DNA from: Microscilla marina ATCC 23134
GTDB lineage: Bacteria; Bacteroidota; Bacteroidia; Cytophagales; Microscillaceae
NCBI RefSeq assembly: GCF_000169175.1
Contig: NZ_AAWS01000003.1
Coordinates: forward strand, 124,001 to 188,000
DNA length: 64,000 nt
Direction: 5' to 3'
The position numbers and the translations under genes were made by a program. Within the stretch, counting starts at the first letter, position 1. Every line of letters starts with the position of its first letter. Under the pieces are notes generated by a model, which saw nothing but the letters and a program-made list of their open reading frames with translations, ran no database searches and had not been told where the DNA came from. Positions 7,847 to 17,600 of the stretch are shown piece after piece.

Positions 7847-8173
7847 ATGAACGAAAAAACTTACGAAACTTTGACCGATTTTTTGTTGCAACACCTACAG
7901 CAACGCCCTGGTATGTACCTTAAAGAACCCCGTTTGTCAACCCTTTCTACTTTTCTGATGGGCTATAGCGTAGGGCGTTATGTGAGTCAATACCCTTATG
8001 AAGATGATTTTTTTGGGCACAATGGTTTCATTCAATGGCTTGGACATTACAAAGACAACCCTGAGGTTGATTTTTGGGAGGCAATACTAATGGAAGAAGC
8101 CCAACATGATGAGTACCGCGCTTTGGAATTGTTTTTTGAGTATTTAGAAAAGTTTAGGAGTGAGCAATGTTGA
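7847..8173 (+). CDS. Small cytoplasmic protein of unknown function
   Basis: The open frame begins at 7826, but the ATG at 7847 (MNEKTYETLTDFLLQHLQQR) gives a better start, 108 residues. The sequence RPGMYLKEPRLSTLSTFLMG, then GFIQWLGHY and an acidic helical C-terminus rich in aromatic residues, suggest a compact alpha-helical protein. No signal peptide, Cys cluster or recognised catalytic motif. It is divergent from hmp and could share its regulatory region. The RPGMYL pattern recalls small immunity-type proteins, but I cannot assign it. A weak terminator follows at 8229-8255. Confidence 0.65.
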   Translation: MNEKTYETLTDFLLQHLQQRPGMYLKEPRLSTLSTFLMGYSVGRYVSQYPYEDDFFGHNGFIQWLGHYKDNPEVDFWEAILMEEAQHDEYRALELFFEYLEKFRSEQC

Positions 8174-8228
8174 CAATGGATAAATAAAACCAGTTTTTTG
8201 CAGCAACCTCTTGCAATTACTGCAAGGG

Positions 8229-8255
8229 AAAGACTTGAAGAGCGAAATAGTCTTT
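8229..8255 (+). terminator. Possible terminator
   Basis: AAAGAC, 15-base loop, GTCTTT followed by TT, downstream of the small gene. A second hairpin CTTGCA-attac-TGCAAG lies at 8210-8226. The rest of the 8174-8490 gap shows nothing else. Confidence 0.4.
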
Positions 8256-8490
8256 TTATCTGGCATTTAAACAATTTGAAAAAATCACATTGTTGGAATA
8301 TTTTTTTTGTATCAAAATCACTGCATCTTTTTAAGCATAAAATAAGTGGGCTTAACGAGTAATAGATAAACAATATACAAACTTAGCACTTTTTTTCCCC
8401 CCTGTTTTTTGATTGGTACAGATGTTTGGCAAATTATAAACTAATTACTAGCTTTACCCAAACTAATAGACAACAATTGCACAATCAACA

Positions 8491-9468
8491 ATGAGACAAA
8501 TACAGTTCAGAGAAGCTTTACGCGAAGCCCTGACCGAGGAAATGACTCGGGATGAGCGGGTATTTTTGATGGGTGAAGAAGTAGCCGAATACAATGGAGC
8601 GTATAAGGTGAGTCAGGGAATGCTTGATCAGTTTGGGAGCGAAAGAGTAATAGATACCCCTATAGCCGAACTCGGTTTTGCAGGGATTGGTGTAGGAGCG
8701 GCAATGAATGGTCTCCGCCCTATCATTGAGTTTATGACCTTTAACTTTTCACTGGTAGCAATTGACCAGATAATAAACTCAGCTGCAAAAATGATGTCGA
8801 TGTCTGGAGGGCAATATGGAGTACCCATCGTATTTCGTGGACCCACTGGTAACGCTGGAATGTTGAGTTCTCAGCACTCGCAAAATTTTGAGAGCTGGTA
8901 TGCCAACTGCGCCGGGCTTAAGGTAGTAGTACCTTCTAACCCTTATGATGCCAAAGGCTTGTTAAAGTCATCGATCAGAGACGAAGACCCTGTAATATTT
9001 ATGGAGTCAGAATTGATGTATGCAGATAAGGGCGAAGTGCCTGATGGCGAATACATGATTCCTTTGGGAGTAGCTGATATAAAACAAGCAGGAAGCGATG
9101 TGACCTTGGTTACTTTTGGTAAAATGCTCAAAATAGCGCTTGAAGCCGCAGCTGAAGCTGCCAAAGAAGGCATTTCGGTAGAAGTAATAGACTTACGTAC
9201 AGTGCGCCCAATTGATTATGCATCGGTGGTGAAATCGGTACAAAAAACCAATCGTCTGGTAATTGTAGAAGAAGCCTGGCCATTGGCGGCTATCTCGTCT
9301 GAGATTACTTACCATGTACAAAAGCACGCTTTTGATTATTTAGACGCGCCTATTCATCGGATCAATAGTATGGATGTACCGTTGCCGTATGCTCCTACTT
9401 TGATAGAAGCCGTATTGCCCAATACCAAACGTACATTAGACGCGATAAAAGCTGTGATGTATAAGTAG
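8491..9468 (+). CDS. pdhB: Pyruvate dehydrogenase E1 component, beta subunit
   Basis: A 325-residue transketolase-family protein. With the alpha subunit it forms E1, which decarboxylates pyruvate on thiamine diphosphate and passes the acetyl group to E2 lipoate. The N-terminal pyrimidine-binding domain begins MRQIQFREALREALTEEM and includes MGEEVAEYNGAYKVSQG with the catalytic-region Glu and RVIDTPIAELGFAGIGVGAA; the C-terminal transketolase_C domain has VEVIDLRTVRPIDYASVV. Length is normal for PdhB of bacteria with split E1. The gene stands alone, so the alpha subunit and E2 must lie elsewhere. A strong terminator follows. Confidence 0.95.
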   Translation: MRQIQFREALREALTEEMTRDERVFLMGEEVAEYNGAYKVSQGMLDQFGSERVIDTPIAELGFAGIGVGAAMNGLRPIIEFMTFNFSLVAIDQIINSAAKMMSMSGGQYGVPIVFRGPTGNAGMLSSQHSQNFESWYANCAGLKVVVPSNPYDAKGLLKSSIRDEDPVIFMESELMYADKGEVPDGEYMIPLGVADIKQAGSDVTLVTFGKMLKIALEAAAEAAKEGISVEVIDLRTVRPIDYASVVKSVQKTNRLVIVEEAWPLAAISSEITYHVQKHAFDYLDAPIHRINSMDVPLPYAPTLIEAVLPNTKRTLDAIKAVMYK

Positions 9469-9524
9469 ATATATATGAGTAGCCCTAAGCAATACAAGTG
9501 AAGGTATACCTCAAACAATATTAA

Positions 9525-9560
9525 AAAAGGCAAGCATACCCTTGGGTGTGCTTGCCTTTT
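9525..9560 (+). terminator. Rho-independent terminator of pdhB
   Basis: AAAAGGCAAGCA-t-ACC, 4-base loop, GGT-g-TGCTTGCCTTTT: a very stable hairpin with a terminal T run, 57 bases after the pdhB stop. Confidence 0.9.
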
Positions 9561-9577
9561 ATTGTTAAGGGCGTACC

Positions 9578-9771
9578 TAGCGCCTAAACCCTAATCCCTT
9601 GATGACTATCTTCGCCTCGGTTTGTGTCTCCACAACCGAGTTTACGAGTCCTTAGATACCGATGAATGTCGGTGCTCAGCAAAGCTAAATCGCCCTGTCA
9701 CAGAGCCAGGGAACAGTGCTTTTCAAGGTTTCGGTCAGCTCGTGGAGACACGATCTGAGGCGATGGCGCTA
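9578..9771. repeat. Foldback (MITE-like) element with long imperfect inverted ends
   Basis: Outer arms TAGCGCC (9578-9584) and GGCGCTA (9765-9771) and inner 21-bp arms at 9613-9633 and 9742-9762 (CGCCTC...GTGTCTCCAC, 18 of 21 matching) are inverted copies. The interior contains CCTTAGATACCGATGAATGT, which recurs at about 42955 and 56020. It fills most of the 9469-9828 gap. No transposase and no clear target duplication was found, so mobility is not proven. Confidence 0.6.
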
Positions 9772-9828
9772 GAAAAAAAGCTGGGTAGAGTACCTGGTAC
9801 TCCAAACCCCAGAACCTAAATCCCTATA

Positions 9829-11061
9829 TTATCTAAAAGTATCAAAATACTTAGAAACCTCTATTACATACGCTGGCACCGACTCAAAGTGCCCAGTGCC
9901 GTTAATTGGGAATAGGGTAACATTGGTAGCACCATTGGCAGTCATTTTATCAAAAGCACTTTGCGAGTTTACAAACAACACAAACTCATCGGCAGTACCG
10001 TGAATCAAGCGAAGGGGAGCATTGGGTTTCCAATCAAAAGTAGAGTTATCACGCAATGCATTTAAAAACTCAGTGTCTGTATCGTTGAGTAGCCCATTGC
10101 GAAATTCAGCAGTAAAAAGCTTAGTAGGGTTTTGTTCTATGTCAATAGTAATGCCCTCACCTTCAGGCTGATTGGCTATATTGGTGGCATAAGGTTCATT
10201 GAAATAATAAGTCAAAGGACGGTTTAAGCCATACAGTTTATTATAAGTCAAAATTACCCATGAGTAATTTTTAATATTGAGCATAGGTTTGTCTTTTACT
10301 GTAATATTCTTTGCAAACGTGATCTTGTCGTAAGCGCCCGCAGCTGGGGTGCTGGCAGTGATGGTAAACTCACTACTTGCCGAGCTCTCTATCAGTTGGT
10401 GCAGGGCAGTAGTGGCCGATCCACCTTCAGAGTATCCAGTCAAAAATAATTGATTATTGAGCTCAATGTTTTGCTTGGCGCTGAACTCTTTAGAAGCACG
10501 CAGCATATCCAGCGATGCTGAAGCCAACGTAGCCCGGTGTTCATAAGGGTGATCAGCGGCAGCGTTTTCGCCATAGCCCAAGTAGTCGGGCATAGACACC
10601 ACGTAGCCTAAAGAGGCGAGAAAAGTTCCGCCTATAAATGAGTCAGCAGAAGTGCCATAAGACGATGGAGCCCCTGCTTCGGTTGTAATGGTGCCGTGTT
10701 GATAACTCAACAAAGGTTTGGCACCGGAGGTATTGATAGGATATAAAAAAGCACCCGACGCAGTAATATCATTACCATCCGCATCTTTAGTTTTGTATAC
10801 AAGTTTATATACCTTGATGCCTGGCAACCCTTGAATAGCTTCCAATTCATTATCTAAAGGCAAATACTCTCCACCATAACGATTAGTGAGGTTTTCGGCT
10901 GAAATATCAGCTACCAATGTGGCACTTACCAAGTATTTGGTGTCAGTAAAAATTTGTGGTATTTGATCGGTTTCTACTATTTTGGTACAACCAGTAAGTA
11001 GCACCAGCCCCCAGCAAAGTAAGAAAGCAAAGGACAGTACTTTTCTCGTAAAATTTTTCAT
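9829..11061 (-). CDS. Secretory lipase-like alpha/beta hydrolase lipoprotein
   Basis: A 410-residue lipoprotein: MKNFTRKVLSFAFLLCWGLV followed by lipobox LLTGC, so the mature Cys is acylated and the enzyme is envelope-anchored. The hydrolase fold has SYQHGT (oxyanion region), nucleophile elbow GYSEGG, acid in HGTADEFVLF and His in NGTGHFES, a complete Ser-Asp-His triad. It resembles the secretory lipase/cutinase-like family that cleaves esters or triacylglycerol. The ATG two codons upstream (11067) is possible but the chosen start gives the cleaner signal peptide. Substrate unknown. The promoter probably lies in the 318-bp gap before the kinase gene. Confidence 0.88.
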   Translation of the reverse strand: MKNFTRKVLSFAFLLCWGLVLLTGCTKIVETDQIPQIFTDTKYLVSATLVADISAENLTNRYGGEYLPLDNELEAIQGLPGIKVYKLVYKTKDADGNDITASGAFLYPINTSGAKPLLSYQHGTITTEAGAPSSYGTSADSFIGGTFLASLGYVVSMPDYLGYGENAAADHPYEHRATLASASLDMLRASKEFSAKQNIELNNQLFLTGYSEGGSATTALHQLIESSASSEFTITASTPAAGAYDKITFAKNITVKDKPMLNIKNYSWVILTYNKLYGLNRPLTYYFNEPYATNIANQPEGEGITIDIEQNPTKLFTAEFRNGLLNDTDTEFLNALRDNSTFDWKPNAPLRLIHGTADEFVLFVNSQSAFDKMTANGATNVTLFPINGTGHFESVPAYVIEVSKYFDTFR

Positions 11062-11067
11062 GTGCAT

Positions 11068-11385
11068 AAGTTTTAATCAATAAACCACTTCTAAGGTGTA
11101 GAGAGAGTGGTTGAGTTCGTTTTTGAGTAAATAATTAACTTTAAGAAGATCATTGTGCAAACTGCATGAGGAATGATGAAAAATAAAGCTCTATAGTGGA
11201 TTAAAAATGCGCACTTATGTTTAACAAGCTCTTAGACTCAGCCTAACTTTACAGTATTTTGCGTTAAATTCAATATAGATATTTTTTACCTTTAGTTAAG
11301 ACATACTTACGGTGAAAGTGTACTCTTGGGTAAGGTTTATGGGTATAAAATTTTTGAGGATAAATAGTGTAAATAAAAGAAGTGG
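11068..11385. other. AT-rich intergenic region
   Basis: 318 bp between two genes on the minus strand, presumably holding the promoter of the lipase-like gene. No hairpin, ORF or repeat convincing enough to name. Confidence 0.4.
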
Positions 11386-12846
11386 TTAGAACCTTTTCTT
11401 TTTGCTCAGTTGACTTCTTAAACTCACCAAAAACTTTTTAGATTGTTTGAGGTGCCAGGGCCAACCCTTCATCTTGACTTTTTTACCATCTTTGCGCACT
11501 ACCGTAAGGCTTGGAAAGTGCGAAAAACACACAATACTAAAAAATAAAAAACTAATAGCCAGGACATAAGTAATGACGTGCCCCAATATAAAAAGGCCGG
11601 CAGCAATGAGCATAAACACAGCACCAGCCAATAGTTCGCGGCGTGAACTATATTCTACATCTATTACCTGTGATAAAAACAAGCGCTCTTTTTTGCCCTT
11701 TTCAAACAAATCCTGATTGCGGAAATATTGCACCCTTCGGGTAGACACAATGCCAAAGTAATTTTTAAGCAACAACTCTTCTTTTTCTGCTTTAAACTGA
11801 GGTGACTCAGTGCTGGATTGGTCAATTGGGTCGGCATTTTTTTCGGGCTGAGCCGTAGGTAGGTTTTCTATTTCGGCCGTTTCAGAACTCATTGGGGTAT
11901 TTGTCGGGCTACCTTCTACTTGTTGCAAATGCTTTTTGGGTGGATGCACCAACTGCTCTTGGTTAATGTTCCATACTACCTGGTGAAGGTGTTCTTCTTC
12001 AGTTTCTTGTTTGCCCAACAAAGTAGCATCAAACAAGGCCTTTTTAAACTGTTCGGCATTCTGAAAACGATGATCAGGGTCTTTGGCAGTCGCCTTGTCT
12101 ATTATTTTTTGCATATGGCTACTTGCCGCTGGCAAAAACTCTTTGAGACGTGGCAACGGGTCATTGACAATTTTTTGGCTCAGATCGTACTCTCCCAACT
12201 CTTCTGAATAAGGCAGCTTACCAGTGAGAATCTCAAATAGGGTAATGCCTAAACTGAAAATATCGCTGCGTGCGTCTATCTCCCAAGCCCTTATTTGTTC
12301 AGGACTCATATAATAAATAGTCCCTAGCCTCACCCCCGCCTGGGTCAGGTTTATCTCTTGGTTGTCTACCATTTTGGCAATACCAAAGTCCATTATTTTC
12401 ACATCACCCATTTGGGTAATCATAATGTTGGCAGGTTTAATATCACGGTGTACGATGCCCCGTTGGTGAGCATAAGCAAATGCATCCAGTATTTTGGCAA
12501 ACACCCTCTTGGCCTGGCTTTCGCTCAATGGGCCTGAAATTTCGCTGGTATATTGCTCCAGTGTAACTCCCTGCACGTATTCCATCACCAAAAACAGGTT
12601 CTCGCCCAATTCTACATAATCATATAAGTCTACAATGTTGGGGTGGTGGAGCTTTGCCATCAAGGCAGCTTCATTTTTAAACCGCATACGAATGTCCGGG
12701 TTTTTGGCAAGGTGAGGCTTCAAGCCTTTAATGGCTGCCTGGCGACCAATTTGAGTATGGGTCGCCAGGTATACGGTGCCCATTCCGCCAGTACCCAGGG
12801 TTTTTTCTATTTTATAGTATCCTATGCCTGTTTGTTGTTGACTCAT
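11386..12846 (-). CDS. Membrane-linked Ser/Thr protein kinase (PknB type)
   Basis: A 486-residue eukaryotic-like kinase. Glycine loop LGTGGMGTVYLA (18-28), ATP-binding Lys40 in AAIKGL, catalytic loop HRDIKPANIM with Asp135, DFG at 153-155, and YYMSPEQIR substrate/activation motif are all intact, so it should be active. Residues 280-375 are a Gln/Glu-rich linker. The C-terminal region (about 375-486) has FGIVSTRRVQYFRNQDLF, two hydrophobic segments (LLAGAVFMLIAAGLFILG and VLAISFLFFSIVCF) and a basic tail, looking like a PH-type domain with an inserted membrane hairpin. No PASTA repeats. Neighbours give no clear substrate; a phosphatase of the PPP type lies at 61953. Confidence 0.93.
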   Translation of the reverse strand: MSQQQTGIGYYKIEKTLGTGGMGTVYLATHTQIGRQAAIKGLKPHLAKNPDIRMRFKNEAALMAKLHHPNIVDLYDYVELGENLFLVMEYVQGVTLEQYTSEISGPLSESQAKRVFAKILDAFAYAHQRGIVHRDIKPANIMITQMGDVKIMDFGIAKMVDNQEINLTQAGVRLGTIYYMSPEQIRAWEIDARSDIFSLGITLFEILTGKLPYSEELGEYDLSQKIVNDPLPRLKEFLPAASSHMQKIIDKATAKDPDHRFQNAEQFKKALFDATLLGKQETEEEHLHQVVWNINQEQLVHPPKKHLQQVEGSPTNTPMSSETAEIENLPTAQPEKNADPIDQSSTESPQFKAEKEELLLKNYFGIVSTRRVQYFRNQDLFEKGKKERLFLSQVIDVEYSSRRELLAGAVFMLIAAGLFILGHVITYVLAISFLFFSIVCFSHFPSLTVVRKDGKKVKMKGWPWHLKQSKKFLVSLRSQLSKKKRF

Positions 12847-13180
12847 ACGATCACATTTGCTTTTACAGCACTAACAATTTATTTGGAGTGTTTGGAAATA
12901 AAGAATAAAAAAATAGCTGTAAATCAAGACATTGATTAACAGTAGCTTATGAAAAAATAAAAATAGATATTTTTATGACTAATTCAGTCTTAATTAGGTA
13001 AAAATCAATCAACGAATTTTTAAACAAACGAAACTATGTGCTGGTTGTTAAATAAACTATCAAAATAACTTGTGAAGCCTACAAAAATAAAAGCAATTAT
13101 TTTGGTAGACTTACTTATTACTTCTTCTGATAAAACCACTACCTTCATCATTCTATAAAAGAAAAGACTAAAAAAAACTT
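12847..13180. other. Divergent promoter region
   Basis: 334 AT-rich bases between the divergently transcribed kinase and patatin genes. Both promoters should be here; no palindromic operator or repeat stood out. Confidence 0.4.
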
Positions 13181-14203
13181 ATGAGCAAACAAACCAAACA
13201 TCTCTCGCTGGCTTTACAGGGTGGAGGTGCCCACGGAGCCTTTACCTGGGGAGTATTAGATCGTTTTTTAGAACAGGAAGACTTAATCCTGGATGGTTTT
13301 GTAGGTACCAGTGCCGGAGCCATGAATGCCTCGGTGCTGGCGTATGGCTTGCATATAGGCGGGCGCTCAACAGCCAGAGAGCTGCTGCACAAGTTTTGGA
13401 AAACCAATTCAGAATATGCTGCGCGTACTCCATTACAGCCTACCTGGATGGATGGTTACTTTGGGCTTGAAGGGAATATGGACTACTCGCCCTTTTACCG
13501 TGCTACCGAAGTCATGTCGTTGTTTGTGTCTCCCTACCAGCTGAACCCTACCCACCATAATCCTTTACGCAAGATATTGGGCGATTTGGTAAACTTTGAA
13601 GAGTTGCAAAAATGCAAAGTAACCAAACTATATGTATGCGCCACCAATGTAAGGCGTGGTCGTGCCAAAGTGTTCAACCTCAGCGAAATGTCGCTAGATG
13701 CAGTACTTGCATCGGCTTGTTTGCCTACTTTGTTTCCAGCAGTCACCATCAACGGGGAAGACTATTGGGATGGAGGGTACATGGGTAACCCACCTATCTT
13801 TCCATTAATTAGCAATACCCAATGTCACGACATTATGCTGGTGCAAATTAACCCAATCAATATACCTGACACACCCACCTCGCCAGAAGGCATTCGCGAT
13901 CGTATCAACGAACTCAGCTTTAACTCTAGCCTGATGCTCGAAATGCGCCGGGTAGCTTTTGTTGACCGTTTGCTCAAAGAGGGGATCAACCCAGGGGATG
14001 AGTTTCAAAAAATAAGAATGCATAACATTAATCCGGAAGAAGATTTGTGGGCGCTTAACTTATCAAGTAAGTTGAATGCCTCCTGGGGCTTTTTGACTAA
14101 GCTCAAAGAGCTGGGAAGAAAGTATGCCGACAAATGGCTGGAACAAAACCTTGAGCATGTAGGCGAAAAGTCCACTTGCGATATAAGAAAAACTTTTTTG
14201 TAG
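13181..14203 (+). CDS. Patatin-like phospholipase
   Basis: A 340-residue patatin-family acyl hydrolase with the Ser-Asp dyad: oxyanion loop QGGGAHGA (13-20), nucleophile Ser44 in GTSAG, and Asp197 in DGGYMGN. It follows the bacterial RssA/YlbK-like layout (LALQGGGAHGAFTWGVLDRF) without signal peptide, so it should act in the cytoplasm or on the inner membrane face, releasing fatty acids from phospholipid. The C-terminus (about 240-340) is helical and basic. Divergent from the kinase; convergent with the M28 peptidase with a strong hairpin between. Confidence 0.92.
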   Translation: MSKQTKHLSLALQGGGAHGAFTWGVLDRFLEQEDLILDGFVGTSAGAMNASVLAYGLHIGGRSTARELLHKFWKTNSEYAARTPLQPTWMDGYFGLEGNMDYSPFYRATEVMSLFVSPYQLNPTHHNPLRKILGDLVNFEELQKCKVTKLYVCATNVRRGRAKVFNLSEMSLDAVLASACLPTLFPAVTINGEDYWDGGYMGNPPIFPLISNTQCHDIMLVQINPINIPDTPTSPEGIRDRINELSFNSSLMLEMRRVAFVDRLLKEGINPGDEFQKIRMHNINPEEDLWALNLSSKLNASWGFLTKLKELGRKYADKWLEQNLEHVGEKSTCDIRKTFL

Positions 14204-14294
14204 CAAAAAAACAAATAGTGGCAAGCCATTAAAGACAGGCGACAAGTAGCTAATAGAAAATGAATGTATGATGAATTGATTAGTTACCTGTGAA

Positions 14295-14323
14295 ACAGGG
14301 TGTAGCCGATGGCTAAACCCTGT
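14295..14323. terminator. Hairpin between convergent genes
   Basis: ACAGGGT-g-TAGCC, 3-base loop, GGCTA-a-ACCCTGT. Very stable and placed between the convergent patatin and peptidase genes, but without a long T run on either side, so it may work as an mRNA 3' end stabiliser as much as a terminator. Confidence 0.6.
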
Positions 14324-14331
14324 GCACACTA

Positions 14332-15624
14332 TTAAAAACTGTCAGCAAAAGTGGTAATCAATTCAAAAAGCTGTTCAAACTTGGTCAGGGGCAATGTTTT
14401 GTCACGATCAAAAATATCATGGTAAGCCCTGATGCCTCCCAACGTGTATATATAAAAACTAGGAACCCCATTCTGCGTAAAAAAATAATGGTCAGAAATG
14501 GGTGCTCGCCCCCTTATTTTTACCTCAGGTAATAATTTTTTCTTTCGATTAATCGCTGTCAGTCGGTCAAACTCTTTGCGGTATACCGATCCATTGACTA
14601 CCTTTATGCCATCGTCACCAGTACCTACCATGTCAAAATTAACCAGAAACTTGATATTGCCCAAGTCTACCGTAGGATTTTTTACGTAGTAATACGAACC
14701 AATCAAGCCTACTTCTTCGGCGCCAAAAGCAATAAACATCATAGAGTGTTTGGGTTTGTTTTGACTATAGTATTTGGCTAACTCCAGCAAAAGTGCAATG
14801 CCACTGGCGTTGTCGTTGGCACCCGGAAAATAAATCTTTTTGCCCATCCGCCCCATATGGTCGTAGTGTGCCGTAAAAACCATAAAAGAATCGGGCTCGT
14901 GCTGCCCCTCTATATAGCCAATCACGTTTTGGGTAGTGTAACGTTGCAGGTGCTTGTTGTCTATAGCAAACTTGGCGCGTCGTGCGGTCATATCAAAGCT
15001 ACTTGTTTGTACCATCAAAATAGGGCGATTGACGGGTTTGCTGGCAAAACCAGCCGTAAGCTTAGTATGTAGCTCTATAGCTGCTTTTGATTCTTGCAGC
15101 TTGTCGAAAAGCTTTTTGGGCACCTTGTTGCTTTGCCGCAACTTACGCATATACGTAGCCTTGTATACCAATATATTTTTAGAAATATTGCTTGCCAAAA
15201 ACGATTTTAGGCGGATAGGCTCTTGAAGCAATAAAGTATCTAGCCAGCGTAATTTGCCCCGTCCTCTGCCTGTTTTTGAAGTGGGGTGAATAATAAAGTC
15301 AATCCCTGGTTTTAGTTTTTTGCCGCCTATTTTTAGGCGCATTCTGCGAGGGAACACATTGATATTGATAGGGAATTTCTGGAAGTAACTGTCATTAAAA
15401 GCCTTGAGCCCTGCTTTTTTAAACGCTTGACCAATAAACTCAGCGGCTATTTTGTCTCCGTTTTTAATGTAACCCCTGCCGTGCATTTCGGGGGCTGCCA
15501 GTGCCTGGATGGTTTTTTTTGCACCATTGAGTAGGGCAGATGCTTGCTGTGCCTGTGCCATAAAGCAGGACATACCAATAACAATAGATAAAGCAAATCT
15601 TAAACGCGTATATTTCATGGACAT
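14332..15624 (-). CDS. Secreted M28-family zinc aminopeptidase
   Basis: Start chosen at 15624 (M-S-M-K-Y-T), with 15618 equally possible, because a good signal peptide follows (YTRLRFALSIVIGMSCFMAQ, cut after AQAQ); the longer frame to 15705 adds an unlikely leader. The M28 di-zinc site is visible in order: TAHYDHMG, GANDNASGIALLLELA, FGAEEVGLIGS, NFDMVG and ISDHYFF near the C-terminus. These enzymes remove N-terminal residues from peptides outside the cytoplasm. The N-terminal 100-240 stretch is an inserted PA-like region. Single gene, convergent with patatin. Confidence 0.92.
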   Translation of the reverse strand: MSMKYTRLRFALSIVIGMSCFMAQAQQASALLNGAKKTIQALAAPEMHGRGYIKNGDKIAAEFIGQAFKKAGLKAFNDSYFQKFPININVFPRRMRLKIGGKKLKPGIDFIIHPTSKTGRGRGKLRWLDTLLLQEPIRLKSFLASNISKNILVYKATYMRKLRQSNKVPKKLFDKLQESKAAIELHTKLTAGFASKPVNRPILMVQTSSFDMTARRAKFAIDNKHLQRYTTQNVIGYIEGQHEPDSFMVFTAHYDHMGRMGKKIYFPGANDNASGIALLLELAKYYSQNKPKHSMMFIAFGAEEVGLIGSYYYVKNPTVDLGNIKFLVNFDMVGTGDDGIKVVNGSVYRKEFDRLTAINRKKKLLPEVKIRGRAPISDHYFFTQNGVPSFYIYTLGGIRAYHDIFDRDKTLPLTKFEQLFELITTFADSF

Positions 15625-15705
15625 TTGTTGACAAACAGTGTATACAATATAGAATTCAATAAAAATCGGTTTACTGGCTAAAATTAAATTATTTTTTGCA
15701 AACAT

Positions 15706-16081
15706 AACTTAATCACCCTCAAATAAGCGTTGTAATGGTGGCAAATCACTTGTTTTTTAGTGGTGAACATTTCAAACTACGTCTATACAACGGTCGCCCC
15801 AGGCAATATGTGGTCAGGTTGCCCTCATACTTATTGACTGAAAAGCAACCTTAATAGCTATATTTATACAAACATTTGGTATAAATATACCAACTAAAAC
15901 TATACTTATGACAGCCTCTTTTTTTTACCTTTCGTTTACCCTAAAAGCCCTGTTAAAGATATGTTATACCTTGATATAATTATAGAATTTATTACTAAAA
16001 ACACGTAATTCAGTATTGAAAATATACCATAAATACCACCATATACCAAATAACCATCGTAACGCAGGCCTAATTTAAATT
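15706..16081. promoter_or_regulatory. Divergent promoter region with palindrome
   Basis: 376 AT-rich bases between the divergent M28 peptidase and MATE genes. TTGGTAT-aaat-ATACCAA at 15876-15893 is a perfect inverted repeat and the best operator candidate; several ATACC-like half sites recur up to 16050. No regulator gene is adjacent. Confidence 0.4.
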
Positions 16082-17509
16082 ATGCAAAAGTCTAATCAGA
16101 AAGCGTCTTTACGCGAGCAAATTCTTCATCAAAACATCTGGAAATTAATGTTTAAAATGGCTACCCCTGGCATATTGGGTATGCTTGTCGTGAGCATTAA
16201 TAACTTTGTAGATGCTTTGTTTGTAGGACAACTTATTGGTCAAAACGCCTTGGCTGCCATTTCTTTGGTATTGCCTATTACTATGATTCCTGCCGCATTA
16301 TCTGCGATGATTGGCGTGGGTTCTGCCTCGGTATTGAGCCGTGCCATTGGTTCGCAAGATGTAGAAACCCAGCAAAAAGTATTTAGTAATTTATTAGGCA
16401 TGTCGCTTGTTTTTTCGGCTATACTCACTGTATTAGGGTATATCTACGCCAGTCCCCTCATTGCTTTTATGGGTGGCAAAGGCGAAGTGTTGGTGTATGG
16501 CACCTCCTATCTCGAGATATTTATGCTAGGTTCTTTTTTTCGTGTTTTTGCTATTGCCACCAATATGCTCATTCGTGCCGAAGGTAAAGTAAACATTGCT
16601 ATGAAGTATGCTGCCATTAGCATGGTCATTAACATGGTACTTGATCCTTTGTTTATTACAGGGTTTGGCTGGGGGATAGAAGGTGCCTCGCTTGCCACAG
16701 TGTCGTCATTGGGAGTATACACAGTATTAAATTACTTATATTTTGTAAAAGGCAAAAACTCCTTTCCGGTTGATCTGAAAAAAGTTACCCTTGACCGTTC
16801 TATTTTGCCCAAAGTGTTGGGGGTGGGGGTAGCAGCTATGATGATGCAACTGATGTTTTTGGTGCAGCAAACCTTTGTATTTAAATCTATAGCCTATTAT
16901 GGCAATGACAACGACATTGCTTTTATGGGCGCTTGTTATCGCGTATTGATGTTGGCCATTGTGCCAGTATTTGGCTTAGTGCAGGCAATGCAACCTATCG
17001 TAGGTATCAACTATGGCGCAAAAGATTTTCAACGGGTAAAACAAACTGTCAAAGTGTTTGTAACCGGAGGTATGGTATTGCTTACTGCTATATGGTTGCC
17101 AGTGCAGCTTTTCCCTACTACCATTTTGCATTGGCTTTTGCCAGATATGCGTTTTACAGTGACAGATATCAATAACTTCAGAGTAGCCATGATTATGATG
17201 CCCGCCATTCCACTGGTGTTTATTGTAGGTAACTTTTTGCAATCAATAGGCAATGGCTTGTTATCCGGTATCATTACCGTGGCACGTCAAGTTGTGTTTT
17301 TTATACCTACTGTCCTTATTTTGCCTACTTATGTGGGTATTTCTGGAGTGTACCTAAGCGCTCCTTTGGTAGATGTAGTCGTAATATCTCTAGTACTGGT
17401 GTTGCTTTCGCTTGAGTTCAAAAAATTAGATCGGAAAGAGGTACAATACCAAAGCCAAATACCAACACACCCTGCCTCTGCTACTTCTCCACAACCGATA
17501 CTTGGTTAA
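16082..17509 (+). CDS. MATE-family multidrug/Na+ antiporter
   Basis: A 475-residue inner-membrane exporter with 12 predicted hydrophobic segments in two six-helix halves. It starts KLMFKMATPGILGMLVVSIN with the MATE-typical NNFVDALFVGQLIGQNALAA, and both halves end in aromatic/Gly-rich loops. Substrates are probably cationic compounds exchanged for Na+ or H+; this is family knowledge only. Length and layout fit the bacterial NorM/DinF-type group. Transcribed away from the M28 gene with a palindrome between them. Confidence 0.92.
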   Translation: MQKSNQKASLREQILHQNIWKLMFKMATPGILGMLVVSINNFVDALFVGQLIGQNALAAISLVLPITMIPAALSAMIGVGSASVLSRAIGSQDVETQQKVFSNLLGMSLVFSAILTVLGYIYASPLIAFMGGKGEVLVYGTSYLEIFMLGSFFRVFAIATNMLIRAEGKVNIAMKYAAISMVINMVLDPLFITGFGWGIEGASLATVSSLGVYTVLNYLYFVKGKNSFPVDLKKVTLDRSILPKVLGVGVAAMMMQLMFLVQQTFVFKSIAYYGNDNDIAFMGACYRVLMLAIVPVFGLVQAMQPIVGINYGAKDFQRVKQTVKVFVTGGMVLLTAIWLPVQLFPTTILHWLLPDMRFTVTDINNFRVAMIMMPAIPLVFIVGNFLQSIGNGLLSGIITVARQVVFFIPTVLILPTYVGISGVYLSAPLVDVVVISLVLVLLSLEFKKLDRKEVQYQSQIPTHPASATSPQPILG

Positions 17510-17600
17510 AAAAAATAAATAATTTTCATAATACGAGTTCGGCACACTATTAGGGGTATTTGCGTAGATTTGTACCGTCGAAGAAAATCCTATTAATTGT

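Noticed and set aside
9622-9819. 65-codon open frame
   Set aside because: Lies within the foldback repeat; no start context and no protein-like features.
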